A DNA stretch of 64,000 bases from Sipunculus nudus (lineage: Eukaryota > Annelida > Sipuncula > Golfingiida > Sipunculidae), in assembly GCA_026874595.1 (NCBI GenBank), contig CM049312.1:23927956-23991955 (forward strand). Direction: 5' to 3'. Shown here piece by piece: positions 1 through 13,200 of this stretch (positions are counted from its first letter, which is position 1; every line of letters begins with the position of its first letter). Below the pieces are notes generated by a model that did not search any database, was not told the origin of the DNA, and saw nothing but the letters and a program-made list of their open reading frames with translations. Position numbers and translations under genes: made by a program.

Positions 1-503
1 TAATGCCCCAAACCCTATAAAACAACCTTCATCTATATTCCATAATTTTGAGCCAATTCTGCCCGGGCTGAGGAAGGACAATTGATTAACAGAGATATGT
101 GTTTAGACTATTTTTTACCTACTTGCAAATGTCACACTTAATTTACGCAGTCATAAACAGAAGCTGTCGGTTGTTGGTGCAAAATCATGAACAGCTGGCG
201 AGTTACGTACCGCCGGGTGATTTATGACTAGAGACCCTCACTGTGACTGCTTCGTAGTATGTGATTTCTTAATGAAACTGGACAAACTGTCAAAAGTCGG
301 TAAGAGTAACTTTGTTATTCGGAATTTTTCATTTTCTCTCCTATCACAGACATCTTCATCACCATACTTAAGTTCTTCTTATTTCATGACTTGAATGAGG
401 CTAGTGAAGGCGCGCACGCTCAAATGATTATAAATGTAATTATATAAGACAAGTGGCACTGAGGTTACCTGATAACCGAATTTGCGTGGTAATTGAAACA
501 CGC

Positions 504-509
504 TATAAA
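504..509 (+). promoter_or_regulatory. TATAAA box-like sequence
   Basis: TATAAA lies 17 bases before the first possible ATG (521) and 24-32 before ATG 533 and 536. That is too close for a normal leader from a TATA-driven start, so it is either chance in AT-rich DNA or implies a very short leader. Bases 1-503 contain no other gene feature I can support. Confidence 0.2.
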
Positions 510-520
510 ATCTATTTATT

Positions 521-713
521 ATGATTAATAGCATGATGAAGTTTACCCTCTGCCTCCTTGGGTGTTCTCTGGTGGTCCAGTGTACCCAGGCCGCCAACCC
601 CTGCCTCAACAAGCCGTGCCTGAACGGAGGGACATGCAGGACGTACTCCTGGCTAAAGAGGGCGTATAGATGTTACTGTCCAGACGAGTACTACGGCGAT
701 AACTGTGAACACG
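521..713 (+). CDS. Exon 1: signal peptide and EGF module 1
   Basis: The first residues are basic and hydrophobic (MMKFTLCLLGCSLVVQC) and end in TQAA before the first EGF, a typical signal peptide with cleavage near AA/NP. The EGF has the spacing NPC-PCLNGGTC-RCYC-DNC with all six cysteines. The donor is GTAGGG after one base of a codon (phase 1). Confidence 0.88.
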
Positions 714-1800
714 GTAGGGACGACACTTAATCATTTTATATTCCTTTCAAGGGGATTATTCACATATACAAGGTATATTGAATTTACACGAAATATGTAC
801 ACTACTCGAAATAAACACGAATCAGGCGCGATCAGTTGCCAAAAACATAGTGTGCACCTGGTGACCCTATACCGCGATAATTCCGAAATCCAGATTATCA
901 TGCTTCCAACCAGTGTTCCATCCCTGTTTCTTCTTTCCTGTTTCTTCTCCTTTTTGGAGTTCGAAATATTGGACCTCTGGTCACGCGGTAAAGAAACTGT
1001 AAAGACTGTGCAATATTAATGAAAATGTTGATTTACTTTAAATTGCACGGGTTACTCCAACGGCATTTTAGAGATGAATTAAGCTGTCCTATGCTGAATT
1101 AAGGTCAGCATAAATGTGGCCTTAATTAAGCCCAACTCTAAACCACTTGAAGACTTGGAAAAACAAGGTCAGAGAAGAGAAAAACCTTTCAATTTTAAAA
1201 TGATCCACTAGCAATTGATATCAAGTCTGTGATATCAGTATTAATTCCTAAAAATGAAGGATGATTAGAACTGACCAAAACACTTTATTTTGTTGAAATT
1301 CCGAATTTCTGTGAACATGAGGTTTACATTACAAATAATTACTCTCCTTGTTTTAATGGTATCTTCTCCAATTTTGTTAAACAATTAATTTTGAGATCGT
1401 TCGTTTTAGATAAATGGAAATCTTTTAAACTGCAAATTAATATGAAATATATCAAAATAACAACAATACGATGTTGGTGTAGATATAAAATAAGAACAAT
1501 TTATAGACTTTAGCCTAATCGCGGGTATAAAGTTATGTACACATTCATCCATTCATCCAGCAACTAAAATCTGGTTACGGTAATTCGCAACGAATTAAAA
1601 TTGTCGTTCGTATGAAAATTAATGTTGTCGTGCGCATGTATATATATACTGTTATAATAATAACTGTTAATATTATTATTATTATTATTATCATTTTTAT
1701 TTTTATTAATATAATTATAATTATAATTATTATTAAAATATTTACAATATTATTATTTTTTATTATTATTTTATTATTACTTTATTATTATTATAATTAC

Positions 1801-1849
<49 letters not shown>

Positions 1850-4180
1850 CCAGTCCGTGCCTGACCGGGAACCCGTGCCAGAGTGGAGGGACCTGTGAAC
1901 CAGTGTCAAGCGGCAAAGGTTACAACTGTATCTGTCCCAAGGAGTATCTGGGAAATAACTGTGAAATAGGTGAGACACTGATCATATCTAGTTATACCAA
2001 ATATTACACAACAGCGAATGTAAGACAGGTAACGGACCGACAGTTAAGGAACTTTCTGATTCATAGTTTACAAACATAATTTAACAAAACATTGACTTTG
2101 ACAGGTCATAAACTTTTAATATCTGGTGTCAAACTTTAATTTAAGATAATAATAACCGTGATATATAGTTAAGGAACCAATATTGATTCCACAAAGAGTA
2201 CATAATAGTAGATAACAATGACCTTGAGCGGGTAAAGAACTGCTAATAGCTGGGGTACAAACAATACGTTTTGGTAATAATAACCGTGATGTATAGTTAA
2301 AGAACCGTCCGATCTATAGTTCACAAACTGTTATTTTAGATAGTAATACTGTGAGATTGGTAAGCAGCTGTTTACAAATATCAGTTCAAAATATTTATGT
2401 TATGATGCCGTCATTTGCACTCTGCTTCAAAGTGGACATAATATGTTATAACAAAAACATCAAATAATGAAGGACGCATGTTATGCAAAGTGGTGTCGAC
2501 AAAGGCGAGAGGTACGAAAACAATAGTGATAAAATCAAATGAGATATATAAATAAAAACAGACAACTGAAGCACACCCACAAATGTTATCCTTCATCCAA
2601 TTCAGTTACATGCATTACAATTTGCAGCACATAGTGTACGAAAATTAAAGGCATGTATGTATACCTATATAGGGCGGGGTCGTCAGCTTTAATATAATTA
2701 ATTCTATTGGTTTATGCTCCTCCAATTTCTCAGATTATCTATGCGGTAGAGCTACAAAAATGATTAAAAAATGAGCTCTTTTAATTAGAAAACATAAAAA
2801 ACATAATGCAATATATGGTAAGGAGACTACATAGTTATTAATTATGGTACAACTATTATAGTGAAATGTTAATGCGTGTATTATTAACGGCGCTGCATGC
2901 AACAGGAAACATGAGCGGATCAAGGATTTTCAAAGGGGCGTGTCGAACCCAGGAACACTGATATACCTATAAAAAGTCCTGTGGTCCGGAAAAGGAGTGA
3001 AGTGGGGCCAAGACCAAAATTGGTTTAAAACCAAAATTGGTTTAAAACCCTATGAACAAGGGCACCGCAAAGCAAAGCATCCCCTCGCACGAGAGCGTTA
3101 TCATATGGGGTGTATTACACAAGTGTGCAAATGATGAGGGCAGGTCTTTGTTCATGACCTGAGACCCTCTGACCTTGAACTAGACAGGGTTCTTCATCCA
3201 TGCGTGGGTGAGCCATATGTGAAAGATTAAAGGTTTAGGTAAAACGGTTTGGCTTAAATCGATCCAAAAGCTTTTTAAAAAAGTGGGTCCAGTGGCCTTG
3301 ACCTTTGACCCTGTGACCTCAAAATGGACAGGGTTCTTATCCACGTGTTGGTCAGCCATACGTGAATGATGAGAAGTTTAGGTGTATTGTTTTGCTTAAA
3401 ATCGATCCTCAAGGCATTCCCGGATGGACGCAGGAACGGAGGCATTACTATACCCCTCCTGCAGCTTCGTTGCGAGCTGATAATATGCTTTTGCTGAGCG
3501 GCTCAAAAATGTATCAATGTTGATAGTTGTTATAACTGTACAGGTAACCCGTTTATTAATGTTGCAAGTTGTTATAATTATAGAGGTGACCCGTGTATTA
3601 ACGGAGGTCGTTGTTATTATTGAACAGGTGACCCGTGTATAAATGTTAGTAGTTATTATGCTTGAACATTTAACCCGTGTATTAGAGGGGGTCGTTGTTA
3701 TTATTGAACAGGTAACCCGTGCATTATGTAATGTTGGTAGTTATTATACTTGAACATTTAACCCGTGTATTATTATTGAACAGGTAACCCGTGTATTGAT
3801 TTTGGTAGTTATTATACTTGAAAATTTAACCCGTGTATTAAAGGAGGCCGTTGTTATTATTGAACAGGTAACCCGTGTATTGATTTTGGTAGTTATTATA
3901 TTTGAAAATTTAACCCGTGTATTTACGGAGGTGGTTGTTATTATTGAATAGGTAACCCGTGTATTAATGATGGTAGTTATAATACTTGAACATTTAACCC
4001 GTGTATTAAAGGAGGTGGTTGTTATTATTGAACAGTTGAACCGAGCATTAATGTTGGTAGATATTATACTTGAACATTTAACCCGTGTATTAAAGGAAGC
4101 CGTTGTTATTATTGAACAGGTAACCCGTGTATTTATGTTGATAGTTGTTATAATTTAACAGGTAACCCAGGTATTAACAT

Positions 4181-4230
<50 letters not shown>

Positions 4231-7200
4231 GTTCTAATTGAACAGGTAACCCGTGTATTAACATTGATAGTTGTTCAGTTTAATAGGTAACCCATGCATT
4301 AACATTGATATTTGTTATAATTGAACCTGCTATAGGTTACCCGTGTATTAACGAAGGTCGCTATCATAATTGAACAGGTAACCCGTGTATAAACATTGAT
4401 AGTTGTTATAATTGAACATGTAATTAAACCGTGTATTAATGTTGATAGTTGTTACAATTGAATATAGGTAACCCATGTATTAACGGAGGTCGCTGCTTTA
4501 ATGGTGGAACGTGTGTGGCCTCTAAGTACAGTCCTGTAGGTTTCTGGTGTCGATGTCCCAAAGGAATCGGCGGGAACCGATGTCAGAAAGGTGAGGATCT
4601 CTCGTCATTAATCAAATAAACGATAGTGACAAAGATATACGTTAAAAGGGAATATTCCGTTATCTGACGTAAAAAATAATCCTGAAAACGCGAATCCAAA
4701 TACACACAGCCTGTTCGTTTATTTATACTTATGTGTTTATAACATATGGGGAACCCGCCAAAATAATCCAAATCCATATAGCAAGGATATCTGGCGACAA
4801 GTGTGATAAACCAGAGTTTTACAAAGGGCGTTTTTTTTTGCATATGCAAACAACCACCGCGGATTACATGGGTTTTTTGTATGTCAACATTGACGCATGC
4901 ATGTATGTATACCGTGTTTTCTATCAGCTTGTAGAAAAACAAGTTCTTTTATCCGTCACATAGGCTTTATGAATTAAACAGGTATTACACCTACAGGTCA
5001 ATGATATGTAAACAAAAAATCTTATATATGTTTAACAGAAAAGGTAGCTGAATAACTGGCTTTATGTGTAATAATTTAGAAACTGGTATATTATAAACCA
5101 TTTTGTTGATATACTTCCCGTTCTAATAGGTTTGTCGAAGAGAACTTACTACTGGTAACACGTGCCCTGCCTATGAAATGCCAAAAAAAGACACTACGCG
5201 TATAATCATATCCCTTGTGTTTTTCTCTGGTCATGTGACTCTGAAATTAAAGAAGAAACCAACGCTCGATAGGCCAGAAATCAGTTTTGGACTACCGGGA
5301 TTTGCCGGTAGTTTTTAGGGAGGGTCGGAAAAATGTGGGTCGCGAAACCAGTATGATTCATTTGCGGAGAAATTAAAGATGATAACGTCATTAACTTTAT
5401 TCCTATGTGAGCGACCTTTCGCAAATTTCTCAATTGTATATGGTACAAAACAGTGAAATGCATTACCTTTTCCAAACACATAAACACTAAACCCTTTTAA
5501 TGTTTGGTCCAGTAAAATCCTTTGTTGGGTCCGGCAAAACGGAAAAAAGTACCGGACTTTTCCTGCAGACACATTCCTGTTTAAAATCTAATTTGATCGC
5601 TATTTGTTTATCGAATGTTTCATCCATTTAAAGTATCATACCTAATTGTTACATAGGCCTCCAATTACTCTGTCCATCACGATTTAATATCATTAGCTTT
5701 ACAGCAAGGGCGAATCCAGGATTTTGGAAAGGGGAGGGTAACGCCAAGGAAGACTGAAAGAAACCCTAATAAGGTCCTCTGGTCCGGAAAGGAGGGGTTC
5801 AGGGTCGCAAAATTTGTTTTGAAACCCTAAAAAAGGGCTGTTTCGCCTCAAAGGGGGGCGGGGGACTCCATTGACCCCCTATCTGGATCCGCCACTGTAC
5901 AGTCAACAAATATTTGCCCTGCTTTTCAAATTATGTTAACTGTTTTGTCGTTTACAACCGAGGCGGCCCGTTTAAGTTTGACTTCACAAAAGAAGCAACG
6001 TTCTCGCTGACATCAGAAATTTCCCCTGTCAATATATCCCTGATGCTTGTTGCAGCATGCAGTGGGTTTTTCACAGAGACAAAGGAGGAAAAAGTCATTC
6101 TCAAGGATTACATATAGCAGGTCAAGACCGAGGTGCCCACACCCATCCACAAATAAGTGTCGCAAATGTCTTGGATAGATGACTGCGTCTGATCTTTCAC
6201 AAAAAACAATAATGCCTACTCAGCAAAGACTCAAATTAAACCCGACATGTCTTATTAAAGAGAATAAGAAACATAAGGGCATGCAGACAGGCTCTGTAGA
6301 AAGGCTTGTGTAAAAAGGCGTATACTGAATCACTTGATGCTGCAACCTTTAATCATGTCATAATAAGAATCGTTAAACAAATCATGAATGCCACCCTACA
6401 AAAAGGGCAGCTGCTTAAAGTGTTCTAATTAAGGTTAAATGATGAATATATGCCTTAAATCATTGCTGTAACGAAATAAATCCTGTAATTGATAACGTGG
6501 CGTATAAAAGGACACCCCCTCCTGGCCTTATTTCGCTGCATTCCTCTCAATAAAAGTACTGTGCAGGACACTGTATACATTAAAGGTTTGCTCCTGTAGT
6601 GCACCAGCGATAGGTTATCTGAAACAAAACTGCATTTTCTTCTTTAGTTGATATAAACTCTTAAAAGACATGCATAGTATCGAACTCTTGCTGGATATTA
6701 ACCATAGCACGACATTTTGAAGGCAGCTTTCTTTTACCTCTGTCAGATGGCGAGATATTATGTTCATATCGCAGTTGGTCATTTGGTTACTTAGTTTGTC
6801 TGCTAACAATCGTAACGAAAAGGTATAGAATGATATGATAAAAATTTACGGATTGTTTCTGTTCATTTAGAGGTATTCTCATTCTGAATCTACAAAACAT
6901 AGTCTGTCTTCAAATAATCAATATCCACAGGATAACGTGTTTATGCCGCTCGAGTAACAATGGCTATTCACTGATACTACGGGCCACTTTTTCTAGAACT
7001 CGCATGTTATCCAACCACGGAAGTGATGAACCTTATAAATACACATTTGTGACACAATCTTTTTCTGTGTAATACACAGCAAAATTTGATTAGCATCTCG
7101 GCTGAGGTATGTATGTAGTTCCAGACTGCTAGTCTACTATATATTTTGTGTAATACGATCATTATGATTGTTGATTCACAGTGTCCCGGTGCGGGCTCAA

Positions 7201-10200
7201 CCCGTGTCAGAATGGAGGGACGTGCAGAGACGCCTGGTCACGTGACGAGCTCTACATCTGTAAATGTCCTGATTCGTACGCCGGCTACAACTGTCAAAAC
7301 AGTAGGTATCATCAGTATTTCTGGCCGACTGGAACTGATCTTCATATATAACTTCCATCATTTTATTGCTCTTTGAATCTATCCAAACATTTTTTCTTGC
7401 ATTAGGAGATCGTTAGTCCTCTTCAAAGGAAGTAATATTTGACAGACGTTCTATAAAAACCACGATAGAAAATTCCCTACCCGCCAGCCCTCCTTAAAAT
7501 GATTACCAAAATAACTTCATTATTACATCACAATCCAACTTGCTGAGTAATATGTAAATGCAGTAAAACACGTAATATAGTATAGACATACTGAATCGCC
7601 TCCCCCACCCAATTAAAGCAATGGCTTTTTTGCATGCACCAAAATTGTTAACTTAAGCATCAGCATAAATTAAGACGAATCGATGGGTCATATTTGTTGA
7701 ACAAGATCATTGGTAAATGGTTGTGATGATGTTTATCATTTTCTAATTACATTTTATAAAGTATTTTAGTTATTGACAAAAGGCCAGCGTTTTAAGCACT
7801 GTCTTTGTTATAGAGGACCCGTGCATCGGCGAAAATCCTTGTAAAAACGGGGGCACGTGCGCTTCCTTTAAAACGTACGTGTACAACAACTTTGAATACG
7901 ACTGTACCTGTACAAACATGTACTACGGGACGCGTTGCCAATACCGTAAGTAAATCTTATTATTCAGTATTTCGTCATTTGTGTTCAATATTCTTTATTT
8001 AACACTTTAAAGAGGATATTACTTACGAGGACTTAATGCAATGACAGATGAAGATTTAAAGCGTGAGAAATTAACATCTGAGGACATAATTTGTGTGGAT
8101 ATTACGCTCAAAGAAATAACGCAGGAGGGCATTAGGGAGGTTGTGATACGTGAGGAGATTACGCCTAACACATTACACATGCGAACATTACACATACTGG
8201 GGAAAGTGTGTTACGGTATAACGTGAGGCCATAACGCGTGAGGGCACTACGTGGGGAACAACACGGGTAAGGACATAATGCTGAAGGAAAATGCATACAC
8301 ACATAAAAACATAAGGTTAATAATCGTGAGGATATAATGTGTTTGACGCATCCTGTATAAGGACATATTTTGTGAGGACTTAACTTGTGAGGACAGCCCA
8401 CTGGAGGATATAACCCGTGACGTATGATGCATGAGGTCATACTACATGAGGACATAATTTATGAGGATAAAATACGTAAGGACATATCATTTTAGGAAAT
8501 ATTAGGACAATCCGCGTCAAGATTTTAACCTTTGCAATATCCATGGAATTGTTTCAATTGCATGTGATTATATTAAGATTGATAATAGATGGTTTCTCTA
8601 GAATAAATCATTAATCATTGCGTCCCTCGTCTTGGTACCACAATGGAGGTTTAGCTTTAGATACACATACGCGGGTACAAACACGGCTTCCAAAGATAAA
8701 GGTTTTATGACGCATGGTGTCCTCGGTAGCTATCTGATGTTAACTGGAAAAGGGAGACGAATACTATCTTTTATTTTTACATTTACCTATATATTATATG
8801 CATATTTTTATCAAAAATGTTTGGAATTGGTATTTATTTGCTGGTCAAAAACCATAACTTAAACATTCTATTTACAACAACCAATGTACTATAACAACAA
8901 AGCAAGTCGACCGGCCTGTAAACAGATAGATTGTTACATACCTTAAAGACTAAAACCTTTCGTGTTGTACAAAGGGAAATTCTCTTTATTAATTTATATA
9001 CCCCAATACTTTACAGCTACTAAATGCCATACCACAAAATGCGAGAACGGCGGTACCTGCGAGTCTTACGACGATGAATACGCCTTCTGTCGGTGTCCTG
9101 CCGGCTACCGAGGCGACACCTGCCAGCACAGTAGGTCACTATACTTTGCTACCAGCTTGTTTGCGTCCGTCCAAACAAAATTGGCGTTTTGGTAAAAGGT
9201 ATACGGGGGCTCGTATAGGACATGCACAAATTTATTTTTTATCTCGTTCCCACGCGACAGTATCTCTTTCTTACGCGATAATTATCTCGTTCCCACGCGA
9301 TACTAACGCGTGGCCACGCGATAATTAACGCATGGGAACGGGATAAATGTAGATAGACAATACAGTAAGACCTACATCTTAAATTCTTAAGGTATGTTTG
9401 TCTACACTGGATGAAGACTATGGTCAATTATTTGCATGAATTTGGACCGGGCTGAATATGCTGAGACCTGAAATGATGCAACCGGGACTCATACAACACT
9501 CATGGGCCATGTTTGTTCAGATAATGTGTGAGCAGGGAAAGGATGGGGGGGGGGGGGGGTTGTTAGTTCGGGTAAAATATGTGTTATAATAAATTTTACT
9601 AATATGAAAGTAATATGAAATAATATGAAGTAAAATTGTGGAAAGAAAGATGTGAGGGGAAAGAATAAGCAAGGTCTCCCTTTCTCTCCCCCCCCCCCCC
9701 CCCCCCCGGCCCCAAGTTATAATGAAGTGGTATGGCTGACACCTTTTGTTGTAAGCTTCTCCCTTGAGACATAACACAAACCCACATGTTGTTTTCCCTG
9801 TTCAGTATACCCGAAATTATATAACCCTAACCCTAGCCCTAAAAAAATGAGATTTTCTGAGAAGGTTAAATAGAAACAAGTGTTTTATTTTAATTCATAT
9901 GTTTGGTACAAAAGGGTTTATATCACCCTTACCCTAAAACAAACTCAATATAGTTTTCCATGAACAAATAAAAATGGGCTAGTTGAACCAACGCAATGAA
10001 ATGTTGAACCAACGCAATGAAAACTGCTGAAAATTTACCTCAAACCTTTCGGCGCAAACGCACATCGACGCTTGACATTCAACAGACCACAGGCATTCTT
10101 GTCCAAATTAGGGCTTTAGCTAGCATGGCATACTAACGCATGTCCAATCGATACTAACGCTTGGGAACGAGATAATTATCGCGTGGCCACTAGATACTAT

Positions 10201-13200
10201 CGCGTGAGAACGAGATAATTATCGCGTGGGAACGAGATACTATCGCGTGGGAACGAGATAATTATCGCGTAAGAACGAGATACTAACGCGTGGGAACGAG
10301 ATAACAAAAATTGTGTGCATGTCCTACACAAGCCACCGTAGCGGACAGATGCAGAGCCTCACAGATATGAATACTGTCCGTTAGACAAATGCTCTTGCGT
10401 AACCGTGTCTCTAAAATTAACATAAGGATTGCTTTCTCTTCAACTTATTATTTTTTATTCTGTATTTGTAAAGTAATGAAAGACGTTTCACACAAATATT
10501 AACCAGTTATATTCCGTATTTTGGTTAATTTAATATGCATGTCTCGATTGCCCAATTTATTTCTTTATTATTTCTTTTTTTTTTTGTAAATGTTATTGAA
10601 TCAAAATGAAGCCTGAGATGTCCCTGGTTTTTAGATTGAATTAGGAAAAGAATATGAGTGCTTTGTGATAAGGAAAGTAATAGATAGTAAATGGCCTCAC
10701 GTACTTTTATATAATATTAGGAACCTGTCCAGTCAAGACTGATATCGGTGACCTGGTGTTCACGGGAGAAATGTTGAATTTCCGGGACTGCACGTGCGTA
10801 TGTACAAACAATACCTCTTGCAATCTTTTGGTGTGTTTCTCCTGAATATCAGTTCCTGTAGCTTTTTATACTCTTCCTGAGGATTATTAATAATCAGGTT
10901 CTTCGTTTTTATCTCTGTTCCTCGAACCATTTATTTTGGCCTAAGAGCCACATACTAAGTATTCAATGGGTTATATCCTCGATCTTAGTGCTAAACATCA
11001 AGTGATGCAACACGAAGATAGGGTATATTTTCCCTTGCACGTTTATTTATCTGCGGTATCCCTTGATCAGTTGGGTTTAATGTTCAACCAAAAGAACACC
11101 TCACTGAAAAAAATGTGGGTTTTCGAGTTTGTTGTTCAGAATGTTCTTTTTACGTGATTCAACTAAAAGGCAAACAGGTAAAATACATATATCAGATAAA
11201 CCTCCCGCGAAGATAATACAAGTAAATCTGGTAGACTCTGGACCTTTCATACAAATGATCCACTTCCAGCATATCCATAATTAGAACTTTTACCATTTTA
11301 TAAGAGCTGCCGTCATAAGAGTTGAATTAATACCTGTTTGTCGACCAAAGATCAGTAGTGTAACACCATTATAATTAAATTGTATTATCGTCCTTTCGTC
11401 TTCTGTCTCTGAACGTCTTTATTGTCAACTTATAGAAACATATATTAAGCCCGTTTAGTCCGCATTCACGTATCTTTTTTCATTTCGTGATTTTTTTAAA
11501 TCCGTCAGGTACTTTTGCTCATTGATATTTTTTTTAATTTTATTTTTAACGTCCTTACTTTCTCTCTTGCTTAAAAACTATCTTTTATGAATATATCATC
11601 AATTGTCAATAATATTATTATATCAGTATAATCTTATCATTTCTTTCTTCAGGATTGCCAGAAAGGCTGATCTCAAGAAACTCGGCGATATATACAAAGA
11701 GCACTACGGTAAGATATTAGACTCCGGGAGCTGTGACTGCCGGCCTGATGACGTCATACAACACCTCTTCTCTGACAGTCTAGCCGAAAACAAAGGCATC
11801 GCCGAGTGGCATTGTTTTTACAGCATTGACATGCGTATGTATTAAACATTTTTTCCCAATTTTAGTCCATTGCATATATCATTATGGGTAACACCTAGAC
11901 AGGCGCGGATCCAAGTTTGTACCCATAAATAGATGAAAGGATGAAACGATGTTATGCTCCTCCACTGAATCTCTTGGAGATCTTGAAAGCGTTAGACACC
12001 GTTTCTAGGCTTCTTAGCATTAACGGTAAGGATTCACTAGCCCAAATTAAATTTGTAAAGATTGGGTTACGGACTTAAGTTAGATTAGACGTTAGTGAGA
12101 GAAAGAGAATAACAAATGGAAGAAACAACCTGGGACTTTCTGGAATATCCATACTTAAAACAAACTGTATGTATATAAATTTTTCATTTCTGATTTACAG
12201 AAACTTTAGTTAGTTATTTGGTAAGATAATGGCGTGATTAGACAGAATGCATGCACTACTTGTCCCACATGCGGCGTATTTTCCTTTGTTCTAATTGTAC
12301 GTTCAAATCTACTTGCATCACAGGGACATGAAAAGTAACCATGCAAGTGAAGTTGCATGGCGACTTTCCAAATATGGCAAAGAACTGGTGCGTAGCCAAA
12401 AAAAAATGACACGCGTGACCTTCGACCAAGGAGGCGGAGCATGTGGGACAAATCAGTTATAGCCCAATGAAATGTAAAGCCAGCCATGAGATTTGCTTGG
12501 CTTGTGTCAATAATGGCAGGCTCGCCTAAACGGCTCGCCAGCCATGTGACACAAGCCTCACAAACCTCACGGCTTGCATAACATTTCATTTGGCTATAAC
12601 CAATACTTATAATGAAATGTATAAACGCAGTTGTATTTGCATATCATAATTTTTTCTAAGTTGCCAAAAATGATAATTTCGCACATTTGCGTTTACATCC
12701 GATGTATGTGATGCATTCGTATTTGCATATAAATGCGCTGAGTTGCATTTAAACGCATCCTGCATTATGTCACCATGAAAACACATCATCATTTATCAGT
12801 GTTATCTAACAGGAAATGCGAGATGATGGATCCGTACATCATGTGATCGTTTTTTTATACAGACATCTTGTCGAGTGAAATGTGTTGATTTACTGCAGAT
12901 GTTGAGCTGAAAGATTGTAGTGCAGAGGCTCAAAAATGTGCTGATCTCATATACCGCGTGACACTCAAGCCTGGCAGCACTCTGCATTGTGACGCTGCAG
13001 ACAAGTAATTGGCTGTTTGTTTATGCTTGGTGATATGAAGTTAACTCCACACTATTTAACACTCATCCACGGGCTATCAATATTTCGTGTGCATTTAAAA
13101 AAAAGATGTCAAAGTCAAGAAGTCATTTCTGTAGGCGTACAGTAAATGCTGGATAGTGTTTTTTTTATTGATAAATAATAGGTCTCCCCGTTTCAGGAAT

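Noticed and set aside
3540-4467. CRISPR-like regular repeats
   Set aside because: Units are contiguous and degenerate with no unique spacers, in a eukaryotic intron; they are a minisatellite.
10794-10799. GTATGT at 10798 as exon 7 donor
   Set aside because: It would give a stop early in exon 8; GTGCGT at 10794 keeps the frame.
12206-12589. Minus-strand 127-codon frame
   Set aside because: It overlaps a hairpin MITE in an intron and has no recognisable domain.
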